The notes under the pieces were generated by a model. That model did no database searches and was not told where the DNA came from. It saw only the letters and a list, made by a program, of their open reading frames with translations. Made by a program: the position numbers and the translations under genes. Positions 33,424 to 46,280 of a DNA stretch of 64,000 nucleotides are shown in pieces. Positions within the stretch are counted from its first letter, which is position 1. Every line of letters starts with the position of its first letter. Source of the DNA: Buxus sempervirens (lineage: Eukaryota; Streptophyta; Magnoliopsida; Buxales; Buxaceae); the NCBI GenBank assembly GCA_947561395.2, contig OX387186.1:41125220-41189219 (forward strand), in the 5' to 3' direction.

Positions 33424-35870
33424 GTCGCCTTGGGTTGGAAAGAACTCATCCTCGAGTTCAGAGTAGTGTCTTCAGAATCCGTAAAACATGGACTAAGGTG
33501 CTTCACGTTAAAGACATAAGACGTCTTCAAGTGACTAGGAAGACGTAGCTTGTAAGCATTATCATTGATCTTCTGTAGCACCTCACAAGGTCCAATCTTC
33601 CGATCCTTAAGCTTATTGTACTCGCCAGCAGGAAAACGATCACGAGTCAATACAGCCCAAACAAAATCACCAACATCGAAGAGTACCTGACGACGATGAT
33701 TGTCAACCCGCTTCTTGTACTTGGTATTGCTTTCATGAATGGCCAATTTCACTTGCTCATGGATACCCCGAAGATGCTTTGCCATTTCCTCTGCTTTAGG
33801 ACTGAGACGTCCTACTCGTGGAATAGGGGCTAAGTCCAGTACCCCTGATGGGTTCCGACCATAGACAATCTCAAATGGACTGAAGTCGGTGGTCCTGTTC
33901 CTTGATTTGTTATAGGCAAATTCTGCCTGAGGTAACACCAAGTCCCACTATTTCGGCCTAGTTCCTGCCAAACACCTCAAGAGATTGCCCGAACTCCAGT
34001 CCACTACTTCTGTCTGACCAACCATCTAGGGGTGGTATGCACTGCTAAAATGTAACCGTGTTCATAGTTTCTCCCACAACCTCTTCCAGAATTGACTGAT
34101 GAACTTTGTGTCATGATCTGAAGTGATGGATTGAGGAACACCATGCAAGCGCACAATATCCTTGAAGTAGAGATGGGCGATCCGGGCAGCATCCATAGTC
34201 TTCCTGCGGGCTACAAAATGGACCATCTTGGAAAACCTGTCAACCACAACAAAGAGTCTGAGGCTCGTTGGGTGCGGGGTAAGCCTAATACAAAGTCCAT
34301 GCTAACATCGAACCAAGGGGCTTCAGGAACAGGTAAGGGGGTGTACAGGTCCACGTTTGTGAGAACTCCCTTAGACCGTTGGCACACATAACAATGATCC
34401 ACAAAATGAGCCACATCACTACTCAATTTGGGCCAATAAAAATCCAAGGAAATAAGGGCCAATGTCTTATCTTTGCCAAAGTGACCCTCATTGTGAAGTT
34501 CACTTATAATTTGCTGCCTCAAGGAACAATCTGGAATACACAACTATAATCCATGAAACAGATATCCATTATGCAAAATAAAATCATGGTGGAGACCAAC
34601 AGTTACTTCATAAATTATCTTTTCGAATGAGGGATCTATTGCATACATATCTGTAAAAGCCTCAAAGCCTGTAACTCTATTACTCATGGTAGTGAGAAGT
34701 ACAGTCCGACAACTCAGGGCATCAGAAAACAGGATGAACTCCTTCTGTACCAGGTAGTGATGCCAATGCTTCAGGGACTGAATTATGGCATAGAACTCCA
34801 AATCGTAGGTGGAATACTTTTTCTCTGAACCCGAGAGCTTCTCACTAAAAAAAGGCAATTAGACGTCCTGTCTGACTCAGGACACCACAAATGCCAACGC
34901 CAGATGCATCACAATTTACCTCGAACACCTTGTCAAAGTCTGGAAGTGCCAAAACTGGTGCTTCGGTCATCTTCTGCTTGACCAACTAAAAGCTGGTTTC
35001 TGCCTCCTCTGACCACTTGAAGTCTAGTCCCTTGAGGCACTCTATGATAGGAGCAATCTGAGTGCTAAAATTTTTTATGAACCGTCTGTAGAAGGATGCC
35101 AAGCCATGAAAACTTTTGATATCATGTAGGGTCTTCGGTCTGGGCCACTCCATAATGGCATCTATCTTTGATTGATCTGTATGAACACCATCAGTAGACA
35201 CCACAAAACCAAGAAAAATGATAGAACTAGTGGAAAAAAAACATTTCTTGGGATTGACAAATAGGCGTTCCGTCTTCAGCATCTCAAACATAATACGGAG
35301 ATGATCAAAGTGTAAGGCCCATGTCTGACTATAAATGAGGATATTGTCGAAGTAAACCACAATGAACTTCCCCATAAAAGGCCACAAAATCTGGTGCATG
35401 AATCTCATGAATGTGCTGAGCGCATTGGATAGCCCAAATGGCATGACCATCCACTCATACAACCCATGTTGTGTCTTAAATGCTGTCTTCCATTCATCCC
35501 TTGGCCTTATTCTGATCTGGTGGTAACCGCTCTTAAGGTAAATTTTTGAAACGACCTTAGAACCGTATAGCTGATCCAACATGTCAACCAAGCGCGGAAT
35601 TGGAAACCGGTACTTCATAGTAATTATGTTGATGACTTGACTGTCCACACACATGCACCAAGAGCCATCCTTCTTTGGTATAAGTAAAGCAGGGACTACA
35701 CATGAGCTCATACTCTCACGAATGTAGCCCCTCTCTAACAGCTCCTCCACCTGTCGTTGCAACTCTTCAGCTTCCTTGGGACTGAGGCGGTATGATGGTC
35801 GGTTAGGCAAACTTGACCCTGGAACAAGGTCAATCTGGTGCTGGATATCCCTCAAAGGCGGCAATTAGGA
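33424..35870 (-). pseudogene. CRM-like pol: RT, RNase H, integrase
   Basis: The RT frame (35864-34986) has [32 protein letters not shown] and a catalytic box reading [11 protein letters not shown], where the second aspartate of the usual YFDD is asparagine. Stops follow at the RNase H start. RNase H (about 34960-34720) keeps NCDASG-like and YSTYDLEFYAI motifs, but jumps from FILFSD directly to ALSCR, a deletion of roughly 40-50 residues. Integrase has the zinc finger (HNEGHFG...CYVCQR, about 34500-34380), [16 protein letters not shown] and, after frame changes, GQTEV (about 34010). The tail ends in a RMSSFQP motif near the LTR (about 33430). The copy is non-functional. Confidence 0.85.
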
Positions 35871-37544
35871 GGAAGATCCTTTGGCATTAGGTCAGCGTAC
35901 TCTGCTAGCAGCTGCTGGACTTCTGCTGGTAAGTCAGAGTCTATGGCCACTGCACTGTTCTCACAAGGTAGCAGGGCATATACTACATCTCCATGTCCAA
36001 TCTCATCTAGAAACTTGGACATAGAAAGTAGGTTAGTAGTATTGGCTAATGGTGTAGGATGGGGTACTTCCCGCCGGAGTGCCAACACAACCTTTTTCCC
36101 CTTAATGTAAAGGGAATAAGTATTCTTCCGTCCATCATGAATAACACTGCGATCATACTGCCAATGTCGACCCAACAGTACATGACATGCATCCATAGTC
36201 ACAACATCACACCAGGCATTATCAAAATATTTTTTCCCAATCGAAAAAGACACAAGGCATCGCCTATCAACTGTTACCTCACTGCCTTTATTCAGCCATG
36301 ACAACTTGTATGGCTTAAGATGACAATCCGTTTTCAACTGCAATTTCTAGACAGCCCCTTCAAATACTATGTTCTCATAACTGCCGCTGTCAATGATCAT
36401 CTTGCAGACTTTATCTGCTACTGTGCAAGTCGTGCGGAAAATATTGGTCCTTAGCCAATCATCTCCTGAATCGCCTTTGGGGGTCAGTAGGCTCTCGCAA
36501 ACGACCAGAGTCTCACGGCCGTCCCCATACAGCACGTCACCATTGTCATCATCAAACACAGGTTCTTCAATCTCCTCAGTCTCGTCTTCTACATCTTCCT
36601 CAATCAATAAATTTTTGCCCTTTTGATTAGCAGGCTTCCTGCAATCAGTAGCTCTGTGCCCCTGTTCACCACAACAAAAGCACCTAATAGTAGGGTTAGA
36701 ATTACCCTGCGGTGGCTGTTGGGGTGCCGGAGTGGAACGGGAATCCTGAGGACGAATAGATCAACTAGTTTGATCACTCCTGTTCACTGGTCTCCTGTTC
36801 TGCTGCTTCTCAACAGCAAGTGTGCGCTAGTATGCCTCAGAAACAGTCCACAGTGAGTGAAGACTGAGGACATCTTGCAAGGACTGGCGCAAACCTCCCA
36901 AATACTGTACCACCATCTGCTCCTCCGTCTACGATAAATCGTTCTGGGCGATCAACTGATAAAACTCCTCCGTGTTGTCATCAACTGATCTTGCACCCTG
37001 TCTCAACGTATGGAGTTGTTGGAACAAGGTTTGAGTGTAGCCGAAAGGAAGGAAGTGACCCTTCATTTTCTTCTTCATCTTCTCCCAATCAGTGAACTTG
37101 GCTTTGCCCTGCCTTTCTCGTGAATGTCGCAACTACTCCCACCACACAGATGCTCTGCCGTTGAGTTTGATGACGACCAGTTTCACCTTCATACGATCGG
37201 GAACTTCCTTATAATCGAAAATATGCTCCACTTCGTTTAACCAATCAATGAATCCCTCGGCCTATAACGATCCAGAAAACTCTGGTAGATCAATCCGAAA
37301 GCCGAGATTTCCATGATGCTTCTCCCAACCATGATACCCCCTGATTGGAGCATGATTGTGATAGGGGTTTTCGAAAGTGGAGTCAGATTCGGAATCAGAG
37401 ACCTCATGATCCCCGATATCACGTGCCGCCAGACACTCGGTTAACTCTGGGACTTGCCTCTACAAATCCTCAATCATCACATCCTGGTGCTGAACGAGCT
37501 TCCTCATTCGGAACCTGCCCACGACGACCACGACCACTAGCCAT
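35852..37544 (-). pseudogene. CRM-like gag and protease
   Basis: Start at 37544 (M-A-S-G-R-G-R-R-G). Capsid remnants: EEFYQLIAQNDLS and YLGGLRQSLQDVL (about 36990-36870). Zinc knuckle CFCCGEQGHRATDC (about 36675-36630) is followed by an acidic linker. The protease motif IIDSGSYENIVFEGAV (about 36400-36355) is followed by a stop, then VLLGRHWQYDR (about 36165). A frameshift near 35855-35865 joins it to RT. Several stops. It would supply the particle proteins and processing protease. Confidence 0.8.
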
Positions 37545-37581
37545 TAAAACTGATGAAACTTTACCCCAGGAAGATGTTGAT

Positions 37582-37593
37582 GCTCTGATACCA
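37582..37593 (-). other. primer-binding site of CRM-like element
   Basis: TGGTATCAGAGC on the minus strand, an exact match to the complement of initiator tRNA-Met, two bases inside the 5' LTR. Confidence 0.88.
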
Positions 37594-37595
37594 AC

Positions 37596-38226
37596 TGACG
37601 GTGAGCAGAGTAGCGATTACTCTGTAGGCTAGTTTAAACAGACGATTTAATAAGGAAGAACACAGTTTGTTTGCCCTAGAAACTCAGAGAGACGTTTCTG
37701 AGATTCAATTGAATTCTATAAAATCAAGTTATTTCAAAACAGTCCACAAGCCAAACTATATAGCCAAAAACTCTTCCAAAACCAAAATTAGCAACATGGC
37801 CTTAAAAGAAAGTACAGAATAAAATAAGCATTCCGCCAAAAATTTGGCCCAAATCGGGTTTAAAATGACCTCTCCTAATTGACAATCCAAGACTTACCAA
37901 AAATAGCAAAAAACTAACTAAAATTGGTGATTCGGAGGGGTAAACAGTAGAATTTGAGGGTGTAAACGATGCCCACTGAGCAAAGTTGAGTGTCCACGAT
38001 GTGCGCACCGAAGAGAGCTTTCCGAATTGGGATCATATGCGCAATTCCGATAATCGTAGCCAAAGTTATGGCCAAAAGACTGAAAACACATTCGAAACCG
38101 TCCTAATCCAGAAAGTATTACCGTCACTTCCTGCCTTTGCGCTGATCTGTCAACTCATTGTATCTTAGTGCCATCAACATGCAATTGGAGAGCTCAAAAT
38201 TCTCTGTCTCGGATTCCCCTACATCA
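37596..38226 (-). repeat. right LTR (5' LTR) of CRM-like element
   Basis: 631 bp. On the minus strand it starts TGATGTAGGGG and ends CTCACCGTCA, two bases before the PBS. Confidence 0.88.
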
Positions 38227-38231
38227 CAAAT
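38227..38231. repeat. target site duplication CAAAT (right)
   Basis: Right partner of CAAAT at 32792-32796. Confidence 0.85.
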
Positions 38232-38800
38232 GTGACGAGATCCTTCTTTGTTATTGCACCAAGTAAACTTCGATCCAGAAAAACCCAAGTCAGCAAGGAA
38301 AGAGAACTAATACAATCATTAAAATCATGTCACAAAAAGAAGGCGGATTACCACCAATTCGATTAGAAACACAAGTCATTGCATTGAAATCCCTCATAAT
38401 AACCCAGCTGGAAAAAGGGACATTGGTGCTAATAAAAGAGATCTCTTCCCAAAGGAGTTTCTGAGAATAAAAAGAGCAACTGCCATAAACTCCACTCAAG
38501 AGAATAGAACGAGAGCCCCAAGAAACTTCAAGAGTAATATATTGAGGCATAACATGAAGAACCTGAACTGACAAACATCCGACCACTTAATCAAATTGGA
38601 GAAGTATCAAGATCAAGAGCATAGCAATGCTTGAAATTTAAATGATTTCCAACACTAGCATGCAATACGATCAGGATGGAGCATGGGTTCCGCAATAACA
38701 AGAATATCAAAGGCTTTAGACTTCCTCAATTTTTTTGATCTTCTGATAGTTGGATTGTTACCAACACCATGAGCATTCCAGAATAAGCAATTAATCATGG
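38227..38800 (-). pseudogene. LINE apurinic-type endonuclease
   Basis: The minus strand begins near 38800 with LINCLFWNAHGVGN, then LRKSKAFDILVIAEP (about 38710), SGVYGSCSFYSQKLLW (about 38490) and WVIMRDFNAM (about 38400-38370). The family reads G where R stands in the last motif. FTWCNNKEGSRH (about 38265-38235) runs into the CRM-like insertion. These are the motifs of the L1 endonuclease that nicks target DNA. The reading frame is broken by stops. Confidence 0.78.
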
Positions 38801-39111
38801 GCATAAAGAAAATTGGAGGTGGACCTTGTCATCAAACCTTTGGGTAGAACTTCCCAGTAATTTATTCTTTTCCTTGAACGTTTAGATGCCCTAAGAATTG
38901 CAAGATGATTAGGGAGAAGGCCACCCAACCGAGAGCTAAACACTTTCAAATCCTTATAGAATCTACTTCTTGAAATAAACTTATAATTATCATTGATATC
39001 AGGATCCGAAGAGTAGCCCAAAGTGAACTTACTATTGAATACCCTGTGTATTTCATCTTTGCTGTACCCAGATTCTATTAAGTCCTTGATGAGAAGAGAT
39101 TCGGACACATC
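38791..39111 (-). pseudogene. LINE ORF1 C-terminal or ORF1/ORF2 linker fragment
   Basis: 105 open codons (SESLLIKDLIESGYSKDEIHRVF...) followed by a stop just before the endonuclease start. Basic tail (RASKRSRKRIN). It has no recognised domain. Its position after ORF1 and before the endonuclease in the same strand supports LINE origin. The upstream side is cut by the Tekay LTR at 39112. Confidence 0.5.
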
Positions 39112-41479
39112 TGTAAAACCCCGAATTTTCCTTAAATAATAAATTAAATTAGTAAATAATATTACCGAGAGTTATGATTGATAGAAACATTTTAATATTG
39201 TAGGGGGTGATCAACTTAGCGGAGATCCAGAATTAGACGCAGATCTGACCGTCCGATCGTGAGATATCGAGGTATGTATTCTAATTGGGCAAGGTGTATA
39301 GAAGAGTTGCATGGGAGATGCATAGGATCAGGGGATATATATATGTATAAGGAAATAACCTAATTTTATACTTGTATTCTCGCTCGTATTGAAGCCGCAA
39401 GCGACGAACCTATTTGAACGACCAAAGAGAAGAGAAGAAGGAGAAGAAGAAGGAAGGGTTGGGTGTGCGTTCATCGTCCAGAGAGTTTCTCAGTGCTAGA
39501 GGTTCGCCATTGTTCAGAATAGAGAAGGAGAAATCAGTGTATAGAGGTAGGTTACATCGTTTTGGTTTTAAAATTGGATTTACCTCTGTTTAATCGCAAA
39601 CGCATGTTTCTATGATATGTAATGTTGTATTTAGTTAGCTAAGCATGTTATAAATACATTAGAATGAGTTTAGACGAGAAAAATCATGATTTAGAACTGT
39701 TTCTGCTCGATTTTGTATGACCGCCGACCTCGACTGAACTCGGCGCTCATCGGCGATCATAGGCGCTGGTTATAAAATTTAGGACACCGTGGACCGCGGG
39801 ACGACGGACCGTTGGCGCTCGAGATTGAACTACCGCCGACTGGAGACCGCCCGGAGCGATCCTGAGCGATCCCAGGCGCTCTAAGCAGAAATTCCAATTT
39901 TCATAATTTCGAACCTAATTCAACTCTAAACTATTTTTAGACAATTTTAAAGATTAACTAAGGTCTTTTAAGACCAAAATAACTATCTAATTCCCTGTTT
40001 TACAGAAAAACAAATTAGGGAGATATTTAGGACATTAGTTGCCAAGTTTTGAAGGTAAACGAGAAATGTGATTTTGGAAAAGCCTAACTACCATTTGATT
40101 ATCTAAACACTTCTAAATGGCATTATAAATCAGAAGACATTATAAAGAGAATTCAGAATTCGAATGACTGAATAATGAAGTAAATGTACAGATATAACCA
40201 TTATATGCCGCTAGGCACCAACCCTTATAGAATTATGATACTTTAGGGAATTTTGGAGTCTAGTGGGCATAGCTGGTTATGGATCCATAGTCGTAGCTAG
40301 ATAGCTGAGGGATATGTCATTTAGGTTGAGTTACTCCTATATGCGACGCGCTTCCTTTGCAAGTTAGTTTGTCTGGGAAGGTCCTATGTCTGGAGGGACA
40401 CCCCGGTGAGCCGCTGGTGATTCCCTGTACATGTGGATAAGCGACCATCTCCATGTATTGATTCTGGTGCTGCATGCTGGTGGTACATGCCAACTCTGAT
40501 GGGTACGTGTGCAATAAGTCGGTGACTACGGCTCTTGTCTAAGCTGCGCTGCATGGGGCTTGAGTATCATTAGTAGCATCGCTCCTAAGTCGCACGGTGG
40601 TATAGCAATTGGTTGAGAATCATCTCAAAAGGTTTATCTATCTTTGTGAGTCCTAAAATGACACTGAAAACACAACACTTGATATGATTATTATTATTAT
40701 TGTGCACGTGCGGGATGCATGTGATTGGGATATTGGTTGGATGTGACTGCTTAGTACATCCTGGCAATGTGTGGATTATGCTACTGATTTGGCTATTGAG
40801 TTCTTATATTAAAACTTGCTGAAAATCATTTCTAGAACTGTTTATCAAACTGTTTTGTGTTCATGAATGGTATAAATGATTATGCGAGCCTGATTTATCG
40901 ATGTTGCTTAATCGTACATGAAATGTTACTTTGCTTATATTAACTGTTTAGTCATGCATGTGTTACCTACTGAGATATTCGTATCTCACCCTACTTCTAT
41001 TTCATTTTTTTCAGCTGATACGCGAGAGGGGGATCTCTTAGACTTCCAGGGAGAGATAGCCGAGTATTCGCCGGAGGATTATTATTATCCAGATCTTGTC
41101 TGAGGTGGATTGATGTTATAGACTTAGCATTTTTGATTGGTTTATTATCATTTATTTGGATTTGATGTATGAGAGAGATAAGAGAGAGATAGTACCCAGT
41201 TCATTTTACCAGACTTTGATATTACTGACTGATGGTCAAGCTTTATGCTTAGTTGAGGATTTTGATCTACACTTCCGCACATACTTTTTTCGCAACTCTG
41301 ATAGTTTAATAAAATGATTGGATTTTGCTTTCTTTGGTCTGGTATGTTATTGATGTTGTAATTGATATGGGCCAGTAACACCTCGGATTTGGTTGTTGAA
41401 CTAAATTCGGGTTGTTACAGTAGCGAACCGGGTTCGGGTCGGGTGCCGGTTTGCACTGACCCGGGTTCGGGGCGTTACA
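39112..41479 (+). repeat. 5' LTR of Tekay element
   Basis: 2,368 bp, starts TGTAAAACCCCG and ends GGGGCGTTACA. A TATATATAT box lies at about 39336-39345. A GC-rich block (about 39720-39890) is rich in GGCG/GGCGCT words. The rest is ordinary AT-rich LTR sequence without genes. Confidence 0.92.
39336..39345 (+). promoter_or_regulatory. candidate TATA box in Tekay 5' LTR
   Basis: TATATATAT followed by GTATAAGG. The same sequence is present in the 3' LTR copy at about 46551-46560. Confidence 0.45.
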
Positions 41480-41483
41480 GAGA

Positions 41484-41495
41484 TGGTATCAGAGC
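41484..41495 (+). other. primer-binding site of Tekay element
   Basis: TGGTATCAGAGC, an exact complement of the initiator tRNA-Met 3' end, four bases after the LTR. Confidence 0.92.
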
Positions 41496-41604
41496 AAATG
41501 GTCCTAACCTTAGATTAGCCAGCTTTAGGGGAATGGGATTGTGAGTACGCTAGATAGAACCCCTAGAATTATTGGATTCTAACAAGTGAAATTGTATTTT
41601 GCAG

Positions 41605-44600
41605 ATGGCTGGTAGGGGAAGACGTGCTAGAGTTGATCCTATTGAGGAGGAGCAGCAGGATGTTCCACTACCTCCACCACCTCCAGGGGGTGATATATGG
41701 ACTGTTGTTGGCACCTTGGCAGAGCTTCTTGCCAAGGAGAGAGAGGAGAGACTGAGCCAGCATGGCAATGGCGGGAATGGTGGCAATGGTCACGGAGAGG
41801 AGCCTGTACATGAGTAGGCCATACATACGGCCAAGGATCTTGAGCAATTCAGGAAATTGGATCCACCTATCTTCAGTGGACGACCAGATCCTATGGAGGC
41901 TGAGAGATGGCTGATGCGAGTCGAATGGATTTTTGAGGCTATGGGATGCCCTATGGACCGGAGAGTGTGTTTGGCAGCATTCTTGTTTGAGGGAGAGGCA
42001 GTGCACTGGTGGATAGCCAGGAAGAGGCAGGATCCACAGGCTACGTACATGACATGGGACAGATTCCGAGAGGTCTTCTATGACCAGTACTTTTCTGAGG
42101 AAGTCCGGCTCAAGAAGGAGCGGGAATTTATGGAGATTACTCAAGGAGGCCAGATAGTGGCTCAGTACGAGGCTAGATTTGCAGCCTTGTCCCGATTTGC
42201 ACCTCATATGACACAGGATGAGAGGAGGCTGACTTCACATTTTGAGCGTGGTCTGAAGCCTGAGATTAGGAGTATGCTGACAGTACTTCTGTGCACCGAA
42301 CTGAAGGACATGGTCCGTAGAGCCACTAGAGCTGAGAGTGACTTGGAGGCTAGAGCGAGCCAGAGCAAAGCTAGACCGCCTATGAGGCCGGCAGATCAGA
42401 GAGGTTTCCTTAGTGGGAACAAGAGACCCAGAGACTGGACTAGGGCAGAGCCTGCGGGAGGACAGTATAGATCAGCTCCGAGGGCATGTGCCAGTTGCGG
42501 CAGATACCATGTACCTGGACCGTGTGTTGCAGCGCCAGGCACCTGCTACAGATGCGGTAGGCCGGGTCACAGGATCACGGGTTGTCGGTTTCCTTCTAGT
42601 TATCAGCCGTTAGCTGTGCCACGACCGGCATTACCATCGCTAGAGACCGCGCCTGCTTTTCCACAGAGGCCACAGTTCCAGCAACCAGCTCAGAGAGCAC
42701 CGGTTGGGCAGAAGCCCCAGGGCAGAGGACCAGTTCAGAGAGGAGGCCAGAGGCAGGCAGTACCTGCTCAGCAGCCACAGCCAGCGAGGGTATATGCAGT
42801 GGATGCACATGAGGAGCATGAGCCCGATCGTGTGGAGGATATTGAGGGTGATCCCGAGGCACCTGAGTTGATTGGAGGTATTCTCTTCATCTGTGGTAGA
42901 TCAGCATGTGTTCTGTTTGATTCTGGTGCTTCCCATTCTTTTATATCGCCTACTTGTGCACGACGGATTGGATTGTCACCCACTGAATTGGATACTGCAT
43001 TGTCTGTGCACACACCTTTGGGAGAGTCTACTCGAGTGGAGCATATGTATAGAGACTGTATGATTAGATTGGGTAGAGTGGAGTTGTCTGGTGATTTGAT
43101 TGCCTTAGACATTAAAGGTTTTGATGTGATATTGGGGATGGATTGGCTATGTAGACACCATGTGACATTGGATTGTTATGCGGGTACGGTGATAGTTAGA
43201 GGGCCAGATCAGACCACTCATTGTTTCAAATGTGAAGGGTTGAAGTCTCGGATTGGTCTGGTAGCATCTGTGATAGCGGAGGAGCTTAGGAGTGACACCC
43301 TTGTCATCTCCGATGTACCTGTGGTATAGGAGTTTGCGGATGTGTTTCCAGAGGATTTACCTGGATTACCACCTGCTAGAGGAGTAGAGTTCAGGATACA
43401 GTTGATGCCTGGTACGGCTCCAGTTTCAAAACCACCCTATAGGCTTGCGAAACCAGAACAGGAGGAACTTAAGAAACAGTTAGATGAGCTCCAGGAAAAA
43501 GGTTTCATCAGACCCAGTATGTCTCCGTGGGGTGCTCCAGTTCTATTTGTCCAGAAGAAGGATGGGAGCATGAGGATGTGTATCGATTATAGGCAACTGA
43601 ATCAAGTAACAGTGAAGAACAAGTATCCGTTGCCTAGGATTGATGACCTGTTTGATCAGTTAGGAGGAGCATCTTGGTTCTCCAAGATCGACTTGAGGTC
43701 AGGATATCATCAGTTGAGAGTAGCAGAGGAGGACATAGAGAAGACAGCTTTTCGTACACGCTATGGGCATTATGAGTTCTTGGTTATGCCTTTTGGGTTG
43801 ACCAATGCCCCAGCTGTTTTCATGGACCTCATGAACAGGATTTTTCATGCATACTTGGACAGTTTTGTAGTGGTGTTCATTGATGACATCCTGGTATATT
43901 CTAAGACCCGAGAAGCACATGTAGGGCATTTGAAGGCAGTATTGCACACTTTGAGAGACCACGGATTGTATGGGAAATTTAGCAAGTGTCAGTTTTGGCT
44001 AAGGCGAATTTCTTTCTTAGGTCATGTTATCTCAGGAGAGGGTATATCTGTGGACCCTGAGAAGGTAAAGGCAGTGGCAGAATGGCCTAGACTTACTACA
44101 GTGACAGAGGTCAGGAGTTTCCTTGGTATGGCAGGTTACTACAGGAGATTCATCGCTGGATTTTCACGTATAGCTGCACCCTTGTCTAATCTAACCAAGA
44201 AGGCAGTGAAATTCCAATGGGATGATAAATGTGAGCAGAGTTTCCAGGAATTGAAGCAGAGATTGACTACTGCACCAGTTTTGATTGTGCCATCCATGGA
44301 TGAGGCATTTGCAGTATATTATGATGCTTCTAGGATAGGCTTGGGATGTGTATTGATGCAGCAAGGTAGAATTATAGCGTATGCTTTGAGATTGTTGAGG
44401 CCGCATGAGAAGAACTACCCTACCCACGATCTAGAGCTTGCAACCATAGTCTTTGCACTGAAGCTATGGAGGCATTACCTTTATGGGGTAAAGTTTGAGA
44501 TCTTTTCTGATCATAAGAGCTTGAGATATCTGTTTTCACAGAAAGACTTGAATATGAGGCAGCGAAGGTGGATGGATCTGCTAAAGGATTTCAAGTTCAC

Positions 44601-46269
44601 GTTGCAATACCACCCTGGTAAAGCAAACGTAGTGGCGGATGCTTTGAGTAGAAAAAGTGCAGTTGACGATCAGGTAGCTACTTTAGCAGCTTTCATGATG
44701 AGCCAGTGTAGATTGATTGATTCAGTCAGAGATTGGCAGGGAGAGTTTAGCATGCCACAGGATGGAGTGATTCGAGTTGCTCGTGTTCAGATTGAACCAG
44801 ATTTGGTTCAGTTGATTCGGGAGAAACAATTGATTGACCCACAGTTGATCCAGACTAGGGAGATGATGAGTAGAGGATCTGAGGGAGCTGTAGATTTTGC
44901 AGATAGAGATGGGCTATTGAGATATAGAGGTCGTATTTGTGTTCCAGCTGATGAAGAAATTAAGGAGAAAATATTGACAGAGGGTCATAGATCGAAGTAT
45001 GCAGTTCACCCAGGAAGTACGAAAATGTATAAGAACTTAAAGGAAATCTATTGGTGGTCAGGAATGAAGAGAGAGATTGCAGAGTATGTGGCAAAGTGTT
45101 TGATATGCCAGCAAGTGAAGGCTGAGCATCGGAAACCACCTGGTTTACTTCAGTCACTTCCTATTCCAGAGTGGAAGTGGGAGCATGTGACTATGGATTT
45201 TGTATCTGGGTTACCACTGACAGCAAAGAAGGAAGATGCTATTTGGGTTGTAGTGGATAGACTGACTAAGTCCGCACATTTCTTGCCTATGAGCACTTCG
45301 CAGCCGTTGAAGTCTTTAGCTGAGTTATATGTCAGGGAGATAGTGAGACTTCATGGAGTGCCAGTTTCTATAGTGTCTGACAGAGATGCACGATTCACGG
45401 CACGCTTTTGGCTTGCATTTCAGGCAGCTTTGGGGACTAAGCTTAATTTCAGCACTAGTTATCATCCTCAGACAGATGGACAGTCTGAGTGTACCATTCA
45501 GACCTTGGAAGACATGTTGAGATGCTGTGTTATGGATTGGGGAGGCAGTTGGAATCAGCTCCTACCATTGGTGGAGTTTGCCTATAATAACAGCTATCAG
45601 GCGAGTATTCAGATGGCAACATTCGTGGCACTTTATGGCAGACCGTCTAGATCCCCAGTGTGCTGGGTGGAAGTTGGGGAAAGACAACTCATTGGGCCCC
45701 AGATTGTACAGGATAGCATTGAGAAGGTGAATCAGATTAGGCGAAACATGCTTACAGCTCAGAGTCGTCAGAAGAGTTATGCAGATACCAGAAGAAGAGA
45801 TTTGCATTTTGAAGTTGGTGATTGGGTATTTATGAAGATATCACCATCTCGTGGAATCAAGAGATTTGGAAAGAAAGGCAAATTGGCTCCAAGATATATA
45901 GGTCCGTTTGAGATTAAGGGTACAGTGGGACCATTAGCATACAGATTGGCTTTACCTACACAACTGGAAGGAGTTCATGACGTATTCCATGTTTCTATGT
46001 TGAGGAAGTACGTGCATGACCCTACTCATATCATTCAGCATGAGCCGATAGTAGTGCGAGGGGACTTGACTTATGAGGAGCATCCAGTTGAGATTTTGGA
46101 CAGGAAGGAGCAGGTTCTTCGTACTAAAGTGATACCACTTGTGAAAGTACTTTGGCAAAATCACACGACTGAGGAAGCTACTTGGGAATTGGAATCAGAA
46201 ATGCAGAGGAAGTATCCCGACTTATTTCCAGAACCGCAAGGTAAATTTCGAGGGCGCAATTTTCTTTAA
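41605..46269 (+). pseudogene. Tekay gag-pol polyprotein with two stops
   Basis: A single frame of 1,554 codons interrupted only by TAG at 41815-41817 and 43327-43329. Start chosen at the first ATG after the leader (M-A-G-R-G-R). Domains in order: Retrotrans_gag core (about residues 98-215, WWIARKRQ...TWDRFREVF); zinc knuckle CYRCGRPGHRITGC (42544-42585); protease DSGA (42919-42930); RT with [25 protein letters not shown] and FIDD (43876-43887); RNase H ([19 protein letters not shown]); integrase zinc finger H-H-C-C (about 44983-45110) and DDE core with MDF, SDRDARF and GQSEC; GPF motif RYIGPFEI; C-terminal chromodomain ([11 protein letters not shown]...EEATWELE, about 46080-46220). Catalytic residues look intact. 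The chromodomain is thought to steer integration to heterochromatin. Confidence 0.94.
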
Positions 46270-46280
46270 GGAGGGGAGGA
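46268..46280 (+). promoter_or_regulatory. polypurine tract of Tekay element
   Basis: AAGGAGGGGAGGA directly precedes the TGTAAAACC start of the 3' LTR. Confidence 0.88.

Larger units (their letters stand above)
32797..38226 (-). mobile_element. CRM-like Ty3/gypsy retrotransposon
   Basis: 5,430 bp with LTRs at 32797-33423 and 37596-38226 and target duplications CAAAT at 32792-32796 and 38227-38231. Read on the minus strand, the LTR starts TGATGCAGGGG. A tRNA-Met PBS follows the right LTR. Gag, protease, RT, RNase H and integrase are on the minus strand with stops, frameshifts and an RNase H deletion. RT wording ([34 protein letters not shown]) and the C-terminal SxLNSRxxSFQP motif are close to what I know of the CRM (centromeric) lineage. 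The lineage call is moderate and the gypsy call is firm. Confidence 0.9.

Noticed and set aside
33198-33548. 116-residue plus-strand frame
   Set aside because: Antisense shadow of the CRM-like LTR and integrase C-terminus.
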